Shown: in pieces, positions 10,493 to 18,325 of the stretch
Numbering within the stretch: position 1 is the first letter of the stretch
How the letters are laid out: each line of letters starts with the position of its first letter
From: Chara braunii
Lineage: Eukaryota > Streptophyta > Charophyceae > Charales > Characeae
DNA length: 25,548 nucleotides
Direction of reading: 5' to 3'
Assembly: GCA_003427395.1 (NCBI GenBank)
Contig: BFEA01000354.1
Location: forward strand, 539,239 to 564,786
Notes under the pieces: generated by a model
The model's database searches: none
Told to the model about the DNA's origin: nothing
The model's input: the letters and a program-made list of their open reading frames with translations, nothing else
Position numbers and translations under genes: made by a program

Positions 10493-11341
10493 TTGGACCT
10501 CCTTTTTTTATTTGATCTCGATTTATGGGTGTCCTCCTTGCGCAGAGCGGCCCCGATCCATGCTTCTTCTGTGACGTTACTTTTTGCGCTGGTCGGAACA
10601 GTCGCACAACTTGTCTCTGGTCTCGCGATACGCTCCTGTGGTCTGCAAACTGCCTCCAGATTCGAGTTACTCACAGCCGACCGTCGGTTCGCTGCCCCGC
10701 GCCTCCAGACGCGACACCTACACACCCACACAAGCAGACAGACACGCTCGCCCACCCACCCAGCCAGCCACCCACCCACCCAGGCAGGCAAACAACACGC
10801 CCGGAGGAGGGTGCGGGTGGATGGGTCGAGGAGGCAGGAGTCCATAGCTGCCAGCTTCTATGTTGGTCAATCAACTCAGGTGGTGAACGACGAAGAAGCC
10901 GGGGCACTATGGGGAAGTGACTGGCTTGCTGATCGGCAGGAAGGAGCAGGGAGGCCTAAGAGCTGCTTTGGGAGCGTAGATGGTCTGGCCCTACTTAGGC
11001 CTACCCTTGTGGGGGGGGGGGGGAAGCCGAAAAGTGGGGCTGTGTGGGAGGAGCGCAGCTGGACGAGGGGACAAGGGATACGTTTGTTGGCACGGGAGTC
11101 GGGAGGGGGGGTGGGAAGGGTGGGTAGTCTGTATGTGCAGTGCTCGGCGCTGGGGGAGGGGGGGGCTTCCGCGCGCGACGTAGCGTGTGAGTGGCGCAGG
11201 TGGCATTCCTTCCTGGCTTCAGGGGCCGATCTACCGCGCGCACGTGCAGCTGCGTGCGCGCGGAAGCTCTGCGCCTACCCGGTCGGGGCTGATTGGGCCG
11301 TTGCCGGAGTTCCTGGTCCAGGAACAGAGCTACAGGGGCGG
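10493..11341 (+). promoter_or_regulatory. GC-rich 5' region of PGR5 (promoter and/or 5' UTR)
   Basis: Composition shifts sharply from the neighbouring AT-rich DNA to GC-rich across this stretch. The PGR5 frame stays open back to about 10493 but contains no ATG before 11342, so it is better read as promoter plus leader than as protein. A run of 13 G lies at 11011-11023. No TATA box or transcription start could be fixed. The U2-like fragment lies just upstream on the opposite strand. Confidence 0.5.
10725..10800. repeat. CCCA/GCCA tetranucleotide-rich tract
   Basis: Degenerate tandem CCCA, GCCA and GGCA units lie in the GC-rich 5' region of the PGR5 gene. The tract keeps frames open on both strands, which explains several long ORFs here that are not convincing proteins. 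It could lie in the promoter or 5' UTR. Confidence 0.7.
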
Positions 11342-11842
11342 ATGGGTGTGGCTGTGGGAGCGGCGCTGACGCCGCTCGGACCTTCCGCGACGGTCGCCGC
11401 CCAATCAGCGCCCGTGGTCGCCGGCATTCAGTCCTCCATGGCGATCCCCTCCTCCTCGGCCTCCTCCTGCAGCAGCAGCTGCAGCGGCAGCGTGCAGCTC
11501 TCCGCCACTCCGCCTGCACAGTGCGCCGGGTCTTCTCATCTGGGCTTCGCCTCTTCCGACAGTTTGCGCACGTGGGAGTCGTCCTTTCTGTCGGGATCCG
11601 GACATGCCAGCGGGGCTCACCTTAGGTCGGCACACTCGGCAGCTTCTCCTTCAACCTCGTCCCCCTCCACGTCCAAGCCCGGAAGACCATCGCAGCGGCG
11701 ACCGGCCGGCGTTGTCATCATGATGGCCAATCCAGCCGAAGGCAAAGGGATATTTGCTCCCATGGTAGTCCTTGCGAGGAACATTCTGGGAAAGAAGCAA
11801 TTCAATCAGCTTAGAGGGAAAGGGATAGCTCTGCATTCTCAG
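11342..11842 (+). CDS. PGR5: PGR5, first coding exon (plastid precursor, C-terminus missing)
   Basis: PGR5 (PROTON GRADIENT REGULATION 5) acts at the thylakoid membrane in antimycin-sensitive cyclic electron flow around photosystem I, with PGRL1, and supports the proton gradient and photoprotection. The mature start is unmistakable: EGKGIFAPMVVLARNILG is followed by KKQFNQLRGKGIALHSQ, as in land-plant PGR5. Upstream lies a Ser/Ala-rich leader ending in an Arg-Arg patch, typical of a transit peptide. The first in-frame ATG is 11342 (MGVAV); 11438 (MAIPSSSAS) is an equally plausible start and has the M-A opening common in transit peptides. The exon ends at CAG followed by the splice donor GTGCGT (11843), phase 0, then Ns. 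The last 30 or so family residues (starting V-I-T-E-F-C in land plants) are not seen in the rest of the window. Confidence 0.9.
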
Positions 11843-11848
11843 GTGCGT

Positions 11849-12200
11849 NNNNNNNNNNNNNNNNNNNNNNNNNNNNNNNNNNNNNNNNNNNNNNNNNNNN
11901 NNNNNNNNNNNNNNNNNNNNNNNNNNNNNNNNNNNNNNNNNNNNNNNNNNNNNNNNNNNNNNNNNNNNNNNNNNNNNNNNNNNNNNNNNNNNNNNNNNNN
12001 NNNNNNNNNNNNNNNNNNNNNNNNNNNNNNNNNNNNNNNNNNNNNNNNNNNNNNNNNNNNNNNNNNNNNNNNNNNNNNNNNNNNNNNNNNNNNNNNNNNN
12101 NNNNNNNNNNNNNNNNNNNNNNNNNNNNNNNNNNNNNNNNNNNNNNNNNNNNNNNNNNNNNNNNNNNNNNNNNNNNNNNNNNNNNNNNNNNNNNNNNNNN
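11849..12200. other. Assembly gap (Ns)
   Basis: There are 352 unknown bases starting six bases after the PGR5 splice junction. The gap may hide intron sequence or the next small exon. The true length is unknown. Confidence 0.99.
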
Positions 12201-12427
12201 GTCGTCCTTGCATCAATGCGTGTGCATGCGAAGAAAAAAAGAAAGAAGAAAACCGAGTTTCAGAAAATGTCGAGCGGGGTGTGCCCCTTTTCTGCAGTTG
12301 CCAAGGACAATTTGAAACTTAAGTGGGTGCTACCTGTAGGAGCAATGGTTTTTTATTTAGAGCCTGTCATACTAGCAAATCGGCATTTTTTTGCACATAT
12401 TACATTTTTGTTATATATCGGACAAGG

Positions 12428-12468
<41 letters not shown>

Positions 12469-12500
12469 CCGGTGCGAGGTCCCGGTAGCAACGAGGCTTG
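12201..12500. other. Probable PGR5 intron or downstream sequence with a poly(A) tract
   Basis: No exon is recognised. It contains A-rich DNA and an uninterrupted A run near 12428-12465 that directly precedes the repeat copy at 12466-12549. Frames here are open only because of the A run. Confidence 0.5.
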
Positions 12501-12597
12501 GACTGAGCGACTGAATCTGGACGTGTTTGTGCAGAGGTGCAGAAATGGGTATGCATTTCTGCATCTCCGCTCAAAACACATGCAAATTCAGGGGCTT
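12466..12597. repeat. Inverted-repeat element H with local hairpin
   Basis: Bases 12513-12547 and 12554-12589 form an imperfect hairpin with a 6-nt loop; the inner stem GCAGAAATG/CATTTCTGC is perfect. The left part (12466-12549) is also matched, inverted, at 13860-13950: CCCATTTCTGCAC, then ACACGTYCAGRTTCAG. Both copies end at a homopolymer (A here, T there), as retroposon tails do. It may be a foldback element or a small-RNA-type hairpin. Confidence 0.65.
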
Positions 12598-12734
12598 AGT
12601 AATCCAATCCTCTTTGTTAGTGTGACCTCGGCCTCGATCTCTGCACCTCCCTCCTCTACGCATAATGGGACGGACAACGTGCCTTCCACGTCACATGCAT
12701 TCCTCGTTTTCATTTTATATATATTTATTTCGGA

Positions 12735-12785
<51 letters not shown>
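12735..12785. repeat. (ATT)n microsatellite
   Basis: About sixteen uninterrupted ATT units lie immediately before the foldback at 12795. Confidence 0.95.
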
Positions 12786-12788
<3 letters not shown>

Positions 12789-12794
12789 ACTGGT

Positions 12795-12936
12795 AACATC
12801 GAGCGAAAGTACAAAGTTTCATTGTATCGAGTCAATCAGAAAAAGGAACAATTGAAAATAAGTTGCAACTGAATTTCAATTGTTCTTAGTTTGATTGATT
12901 CAATTCAATACGAACTTTGTATTTTCGCTCAATGTT
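12795..12936. repeat. 142-bp foldback (63-nt arms, 16-nt loop)
   Basis: The left arm 12795-12857 (AACATCGAGCGAAAGTAC...) is complementary over most of its length to the right arm 12874-12936 (...TTTTCGCTCAATGTT), with mismatches and two small indels in the middle. Both arm ends are near-perfect, including ACAATTGAAA/TTTCAATTGT at the loop side. Single foldbacks of this size are either tiny MITEs or microRNA-like precursors. No target duplication could be fixed. Confidence 0.85.
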
Positions 12937-12989
12937 ATTTAGTACAAATTGATAAATATATATATGATGCTAAACACCACCGGTCCGGT

Positions 12990-13512
12990 GTTAAGGTCGA
13001 TTATCACTTATAGACAGTGTAATCAGTTAGGGGATTCAGCAGACTGTTGAGGGTTCAGCCTCTACTGATTGATGAGTCAGTTGGTGAAAAACTCCTACGA
13101 AACAGTTTGTCATAGCCCCCCCCTCTCCTAGTTTCTTGTCCTCTTCTCCCTCCCTCTCTCTGCCTACGGTTTACCGGGCAGCTCTGTTTGACTATATATA
13201 TATATATAAAATATAGTCAAACATATATATACATACGATATATATAGTCAAACATATATAAAAAACAGTTTGTCACAGCCCCTCGTTTGTTGTCCTCTTC
13301 TCCCTCTCTGCCTACGGTTTACCGGGCAGTTCTATTTGACGATATATAGTCAAACATATATATAGACATATATATAGTCAAACATATATATTGTATAGTC
13401 AAACAGAGCTGCCCGGTAAACCGTAGGCAGAGAGAGGGAGGGAGAAGAGGACAAGAAACGAGGAGAGGGGGCTGTGACAAACTGTTTCGTCGGATATTTC
13501 TATCTTTTTCAC
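12990..13512. repeat. Cluster of hammerhead-associated repeats in inverted arrangement (F2, F3, F4)
   Basis: Copy F2 (about 12990-13196) is the longest and includes GGGTTCAGCCTCTACTG, the hammerhead-like core and the CT-rich tail. F3 (13264-13356) is in the same orientation but starts inside the core at ACAGTTTGTCACAG. F4 (13394-13494) is inverted. F2 and F4 form arms of about 100 bp that are nearly identical, separated by roughly 200 bp of TATA-rich DNA with phrases such as ATAGTCAAACATATATA. All three share GCCTACGGTTTACCGGGCAG. No protein is encoded. Confidence 0.85.
13064..13115 (+). ncRNA. Hammerhead-like core in repeat copy F2
   Basis: The order is CTGATTGATGAGTC, a long loop, then CCTACGAAACAGTTTGTC. 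GAAAC, a five-base spacer and GTC are intact and identical to the copy at 187-226. The 5' core reads TTGATGA with an upstream CTGAT, as if TGAT had been duplicated in CTGATGAG. Stem II pairs poorly here. Only CTA/TAG could form helix I. This looks like a decayed relative of the 187-226 motif. Confidence 0.35.
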
Positions 13513-13535
13513 CGTACGGTGAAAAAGATAGAAAT
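13496..13535. repeat. 40-bp perfect palindrome
   Basis: The palindrome centres on CACCGTACGGTG and extends without a mismatch through TATCTTTTT/AAAAAGATA to ATTTC/GAAAT. It starts where F4 loses its match to the family (after TCGGAT), and CGGTGAAA resembles the stem II loop of the F family. It may have arisen by inverted duplication of the broken end of that copy. Confidence 0.95.
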
Positions 13536-13859
13536 CGGGAGCATGATTTCATCAAGGGTCGGGAGCATGATGGCATCCTTCCCTTTTCTTTTGGGTCGGG
13601 AGCATGCTGGAATCCTCATTGGATGTCGGACCTTGCCTCCTGCGGGAAGCGGAGAAGCCGAGGGCAAGCATGAAAGGGAAAAAAAAAACAAAAAAAAACA
13701 AAACAAAACAAAAAGGAAAAAAAAAGAAACATGGGCCAGCAGTCCCAAGTTGTCACGTCCTTCATAGTACACGACCAGCAAGCTTCACGTCTGCTCCTGG
13801 GTTCTGGGACACAGAAACCACCCGGCGATTATTTTCTTATCTGTCCAACACCCTGAGGG

Positions 13860-13950
13860 TTCCCATTTCTGCACATCTCCGCAGACACGTTCAGGTTCAG
13901 GCGTTGAGGATACTCAACGCTGCTATAGTGGGACTTGGCCCCCGATGTCC
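13860..13950 (+). repeat. Second copy of element H
   Basis: CCCATTTCTGCACATCTCC, then GCAGACACGTTCAGGTTCAG and further bases match the inverted sequence of 12466-12549. The copy ends at a T run. Together with 12466-12549 it forms widely spaced inverted repeats flanking the F2-F4 cluster. Confidence 0.7.
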
Positions 13951-14055
13951 CTTTTTTTTTGTGGAAATCACAGAAAAATAATCCGATGTCCTTTTTGTTC
14001 TTCTGGAAAATGACATACAGATCATCCGAAATTATATCACATATCCTTCGTGCCT

Positions 14056-14056
<1 letters not shown>

Positions 14057-14129
<73 letters not shown>
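14057..14129. repeat. Poly(C) run, 73 nt
   Basis: Uninterrupted C on the plus strand. The complementary strand is a G run able to form quadruplexes. Exact length in the genome is uncertain because such runs are unstable in sequencing. Confidence 0.95.
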
Positions 14130-14568
14130 ATCCCCCCAACCGCGCCCCCTTTTTTTTTCCACATATTGAATTATATTATTTTGGCAAAGCTGTAATCTCG
14201 ACTGATGGTGGTAGGAGGACCTTCTGGAGTGCCAGATGGCATTGCATCGTCATGACGACTCCCTTTTATTGGTGGGGTAGGCTCGTATCACCTCCTGGCG
14301 ATGGGACCCAGACCAGACGATGTTCTTATGTAAAATAAAAAAAAAAAAATAAAAAAATAAAAAGTCTGGGTAGTATGCCAAGTTGAATGCCCTCCAGATA
14401 TAGACACACGTTGGCGCTGGGACTGGGTATAGCCGCCGGTATTCCCATCTTTAAGTGGGGTACAGATGTAATTTCCCCCCCCCCCCAAAAAAAAAAAAAG
14501 AAAGAAAGAAGGGAAAAAAGCCGAGAAGCGGAATTGTGCTGTGTTCTTGAAATACGTGTGGCTCAGTT

Positions 14569-14621
14569 CAGTTAGTTAGATTTTTTTTTTTTTTTTTTTT
14601 TTTTTTGCACAGTTAGTTAGA
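14569..14621. mobile_element. Poly(T) insertion flanked by a 12-bp direct repeat
   Basis: CAGTTAGTTAGA occurs at 14569-14580 and again at 14610-14621, with only T26 plus GCA between them. This is the footprint expected if a minus-strand retroposon inserted with little more than its poly(A) tail, duplicating its target. Confidence 0.65.
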
Positions 14622-14629
14622 ATTTAAAG

Positions 14630-15500
14630 AGAAGCAAGAAGAATGTGAACAGAAGCAGGAAGAAATTCGCATTTGCGGATGACACCTGCCTCCTCTTCCT
14701 CTTGGTACAGGACATTTTGTACTTCTTTGCAGCCCTGAAAAAACCCACCAGTAGTACTTCTTAAAGTCGTGCCCGTTAACAAACCACGGGCTTAGGAAAA
14801 GGTACGGGGCACTACAGGAGCGCCCAAATTCATGCGACGAGAAACATTCATTGGTTGTGTCAGCTGTGGGAGGCAAGAGGGAAGTGGCAAAACTGTGTTC
14901 TGCTGCTGGTCCCCTATGGGCCCTAGGGGGCCACGACCCAGCAATGAACAGGGGCCTCAAAGACAATGCTGGCTTAGCTGAGCCACATAGAATTCCAGAA
15001 AAAGGGTGCAGGGCCAGTATACGAAATCCTTTGGTGATGGATGGGCCTGTACTGTGCAAATGATACCTCTGCTGTGGAGATATAGACAGCCCTCCTTTGC
15101 TGATTGATGGCCCTGTGCTGTGCAATGATACCCCTCCGCCAGTGCTGTGGTGATATTGACAACCCTCCGCGAGGCGAGGGGGACATTGAAATTGCACATG
15201 CAGTAGCCCGACGATATGCAGAGGTATTGCATACAAAGGAGGGCTGTCAATATCTCCACAGCGGAGGTGTCTAAATTTAGGTATGGTACTGCCACTCAAA
15301 TGAGGTAAGGTACCATACCATATCGTTGGGCCCGTCATTCTGAACAATGCGGTGCTGCTGGCCAAAATGTGGTATGGTACTGCCATGCCACAGCACTGCT
15401 TTCGCAAGCTAGTTGCACTGCAGATGATGAAGGGAGCGGTTATGCAGTTAGAGGGGTTTCCGAAGCAGTCGGGTAATTCTGGAGGCCTTTTCACCCAAAC
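14630..15500 (+). pseudogene. LINE-type (non-LTR) ORF2 reverse-transcriptase fragments
   Basis: At about 14665-14735 the plus strand reads KFAFADDTCLLFLLVQD, containing the F-A-D-D catalytic box of LINE reverse transcriptase. At about 15325-15400 it reads ILNNAVLLAKMWYGTAMP, matching the conserved segment after the RT core in plant L1-type elements (G-R-V-x-x-x-N-x-x-L-x-K-x-W-Y). The sequence between is not LINE-like: it holds stops and a ~71-bp repeated unit (15033-15170). No complete frame, endonuclease or tail was found. It is a dead, internally replaced copy. Confidence 0.65.
15033..15260. repeat. Imperfect ~71-bp repeat with an inverted part
   Basis: TGATGGATGGGCCTGTACTG and TTGATGGCCCTGTGCTG begin two successive units that both run through GTGCAA(A)TGATACC. 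CTGTCAATATCTCCACAGC (15245-15263) repeats part of the unit in inverted form. GGTATGGTACTGCCA occurs at 15281 and 15370, with GTACCATACC inverted between them. The block interrupts the LINE fragment. Confidence 0.6.
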
Positions 15501-16280
15501 TGGCTGGGGATAAGGTTGTGCAGAAAAGAAGAAGTGGTAGGTAGGTTGGGTGGGCCTTAGAGACATCCGTCGAAATTGGAGCGATACAGAAGACAGCACC
15601 TTGCCCCGTCCCCTGTGCGCGGACTGCACACAAGTGTGAATGGGTCCTTGTGACGCACGGGGATGGGGGCAGCCAGCGCTCAACCTGTCATCGACGTGGC
15701 TGGCCTTGTTCATAAGAGGTGATGAACAGGCGGAGCTTTCCTTCCTTACTTCTTTCCTTCTTTTTTTTCCCCTTTTTTTTCCGCCGTTGCGCTCCGATTC
15801 ACGGTGTGACAATATATCAGTACTATTCAGTAGTGCCTCTGTGTAGAGGTTGCACCTTGTGGACCAGGTGCAGCGGCTAACTAGACCTGTAGTATGTACA
15901 TTAGCCAACAGAGTAAAAAAAAACAGACAGAGAATTGTCACAAAAGACAGACAGAGTACAGGAAATAGTTATGCACCTTCTCTCTATAGGCAGGCAAGAT
16001 AAGGCACAAGCAAGCTGTCTGTCTTTTCTAGCGAGGGAACGGATGTCCATTTCATAAGACCGTCGTTGGAATGTTCTTGGAATTGAGTGACCAAACCGCG
16101 GTTTGAGTCGTGGGACATCAAAGACTATTATGCTGTATAGGACTCCTGACTGATGGGAAGACGGTCTGTCTAAACAAGTAGTCACCTGATCAGGTGGAGA
16201 ATACGTACGGATGCGCTTGTCCGCTAGATTGCGCTAGTGCATTCTACAATTACAACAGAACAGCGATTTAGTTAAAAGTG
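15501..16280. other. No recognisable gene
   Basis: Mixed composition, with a CT-rich segment at 15742-15785 and a repeated ACAGACAGAG phrase near 15924-15958. Frames on both strands are short or lack any family resemblance. Confidence 0.5.
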
Positions 16281-16293
16281 AAATCTGATTTTG

Positions 16294-16766
16294 AATCCAG
16301 CGGACTAGCTCAGTTGGTAAGGCACGCAAGTAGCATTCAGGAGGTCTTGGGTTCAATCCCCATTGGCCTCATGTACCTTCCTGGGCAAGCTTGGCGCCCG
16401 CCACCTAGAGATATGCAGTTGGTCCCCCCGAGTGGCATTGAGCAGAGACTGCTGATGTTCATAGGGGGAGGGGACCGGAGGGGAGGCACAGTCACTGGCC
16501 CATCGAAGAAGCTCGGTCCTGATGCTGCCGGCTGACCCCTGGCCGGTATCGCCCACCTGCTGTAGCAGGTATCGCGCCTGCTGGTGGGTGCAGCTCCCGC
16601 ATGTTCCCTCGTTGGAGGCTTGAGCACGGATGTGGCTGCTATGGGGTTCCCCGTAATACTATAATGACAATAAAAAAGGCCTGAAAGGCCGTCCTGTCCA
16701 GATTTGACAGGTAATTGAATTGGTTGGGCTTCAAAGAATTAGCCTTATAAGAAAAAAAGAAAAAAA
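16294..16766 (+). mobile_element. tRNA-derived SINE with 13-bp target-site duplications
   Basis: The head carries an A box (TAGCTCAGTTGGT, 16306-16318) and a B box (GGTTCAATCCC, 16350-16360) at tRNA spacing, the internal promoter for RNA polymerase III. A ~370-bp GC-rich body unrelated to tRNA follows, then an A-rich tail (AAGAAAAAAAGAAAAAA). AAATCTGATTTTG flanks it at 16281-16293 and 16767-16779. The acceptor stem does not close, so it is not a working tRNA. SINEs move with LINE enzymes, and LINE debris lies nearby. Intact ends suggest a comparatively recent insertion. Confidence 0.9.
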
Positions 16767-16779
16767 AAATCTGATTTTG

Positions 16780-17189
16780 TTTTTGAATGTCAGCGAAATT
16801 AGGCCTCGGAGTCCCCCAAAAAACAATATTTTTAGCATGGTTGTGTTCCTGCGACATAGGACCATTGATAGTCTCGCATCCCGGGGAAGCCAGACTGTCT
16901 CATGGACCTTGACGTAAAGCACAGTCAAAATACATCTAAGGGTTCACGAACAAAGAAAAAGAAGTATGGTTACATCACATAGTTTGACGTCCCCAGGACT
17001 CTATAGATTATCAGTAGTCTGACGGCTTGGCGACGCAAAAATGTTAAAAAGAATTGGATGTTTTTTTGGAAGCGCAATTTCCTTTACAATCCAAAAATTG
17101 GCGGTTTCACCTAAATGACTGTTACTGGCGGAACCATGTCTGTTCTCAAAGGGGCAGGCCGTAAAGACACCCCCCCCCCCCTCCTCCAA
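16780..17189. other. No recognisable gene between SINE and gypsy fragment
   Basis: AT-leaning sequence with short A runs and a C run (about 17170-17181). No domain, RNA or repeat pair is recognised. Confidence 0.5.
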
Positions 17190-17790
17190 AGATATCAAGA
17201 GTCATCCGTAAGTATCCAGACCTGCAGGAGGAGCTGACCAGACGTGTGGATGATGCGACAGCGATTGTGCCAAGGAGTAGCAAGTCCCCAAGAGGCAGCA
17301 TCTATAGGATGCCTCGGGCAGAGATAGACGAGCATAACAAGCAACTAAAGGACCCCACTGACAAGGGATGCATTAGGCCAAGTACTTCACCTTACGGGCT
17401 TTTCTTCTAGTCATACCAAAGAAGGGATGTAGGGACCTTGAGGGTGTGCATTGACGATAGGGGCCTCACTGTGATCATTGTGAGTAACGCAGAGCCCCTA
17501 CGTCATCAATGCGGGGAAGAGGCTCTGCATTACTCACAATGATCACAGTGAGGTCCCTATAGTCAATGCACACCCACAAGGCCCTTCAGCAAGGGCCTCA
17601 GCAAGATAGATCTGAAGTCTGGTACCACCAGATACAGATAAGATGTAAGGATGAACAGGAAAAAAAATGTTTCAGACCAATATGGCTTGTATGAGTTTGT
17701 GGTGATGCCATTTGGGCTCTCTGTAATCTGCCCGGTATATTCCAGCATGCCATGAACACAGTTTTCCTCAACTACTTAGATAAGTTTCTG
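17190..17790 (+). pseudogene. Ty3/gypsy reverse-transcriptase fragment with internal inverted duplication
   Basis: In order on the plus strand: GSIYRMPRAEIDEHNKQL and CIRPSTSPYG (start of the gypsy RT domain), a stop at 17408, a shifted-frame R-V-C-I-D-D-R-G-L-T block, then SKIDLKSG (about 17600) and FVVMPFGLS (about 17695), ending near L-D-K-F. The catalytic Y-x-D-D box is not reached. Between the second and third blocks the sequence turns back on itself (17442-17575). The enzyme would copy retrotransposon RNA in virus-like particles; this copy is non-functional. It runs opposite to the gag remnant at 22.8-24.1 kb and need not belong to the same element. Confidence 0.85.
17442..17575. repeat. 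Inverted duplication inside the RT fragment
   Basis: Arm 17442-17501 (GGGTGTGCATTGACGATAGG...) is repeated in reverse complement at 17516-17575 (...CCCTATAGTCAATGCACACCC) with about five differences and a 14-nt loop. Only the first arm fits the RT reading order, so the second is a local inverted copy, presumably made by template switching or break repair. Confidence 0.92.
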
Positions 17791-18325
17791 TACCGTCAGC
17801 AAAATAGTACCATCCGGTCCTAATGGTATGACGTACCCCACATACTAAGTACCACACAACCAGAAGACCCAGTCCACATGGTGCTACTGAACACACGTAC
17901 TATCACCCACATCATGCAGCATCACCAGGCCCTCAACATAGTACCCCTCCGCCAGACCACCCTGTCCACATGCAACCACCCAAACTGCACAGAATCACCC
18001 ACGCCATATAACACGACCAAGCCCCTCTAGTACCATGTAGCACTGCAATGGTATGCCTCTTATTTTTTGTCCGATGTCGCCTCGGGAAAAATAGAGAGAT
18101 GGAGAGAGGGGCACAGTGTACCGAGACTGTTGTTATGATATTGTTGTGTGCTCTGCCTTTGCCCCCACCAGCAAGTGCTCGTCATCTCTCCCTATATCTT
18201 ATATCCACATGTCTGTTCTGATCTGGTGCACCCGCGGCGGCAACGGGGGAGAATGTGTGTGTGTGTGAGTGTGTGTGTGCGTGTAATACTACCTGTAAAA
18301 GACAGTGTGGTTTATCTTCAGCACA
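17791..18325. other. No recognisable gene; contains a (TG)n tract
   Basis: The first part is rich in ACC-type phrases (CACCCAC, CATGCA), and 18254-18282 is TG-rich. There is no protein family resemblance in any frame. Confidence 0.5.

Larger units (their letters stand above)
13536..14568. other. Non-coding stretch with homopolymers and short repeats
   Basis: Three spaced copies of TCGGGAGCATG (about 13536, 13559, 13595) open the stretch, followed by an AAAAAC-rich tract (13680-13730), the second copy of element H (13860-13950), a C run (14057-14129), an A-rich tract at 14335-14362 and a C/A run at 14476-14500. Open frames here are produced by these tracts. No gene is recognised. Confidence 0.6.

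Noticed and set aside
10725-10800. Telomere-like or CRISPR-like array in the CCCA-rich tract
   Set aside because: Units are degenerate tetranucleotides with no constant spacer, and the context is a nuclear plant-type gene. No CRISPR array exists in the window.
10493-12322. Single 609-codon plus-strand frame through PGR5 and the gap
   Set aside because: It starts at TTG, has no ATG before 11342, and continues through the Ns only because Ns cannot contain a visible stop. The real coding part is the PGR5 exon ending at 11842.
14742-14760. ACCCACCAGTAGTACTTCTTAAAG as a fifth TTAA-family end
   Set aside because: It resembles the TIR only after an insertion of three bases, lacks TTAA at the correct side, and has no inverted partner at a sensible distance.
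14613-15941. Minus-strand open frame of 442 codons, the longest full frame without Ns
   Set aside because: No domain or family resemblance. It runs antisense to the LINE fragments and through internal repeats, with residues that change character at each repeat boundary.
16300-16375. Possible functional tRNA gene
   Set aside because: A and B boxes are present but the acceptor stem does not pair, no clear anticodon arm can be drawn, and the sequence continues into a SINE body with target duplications.
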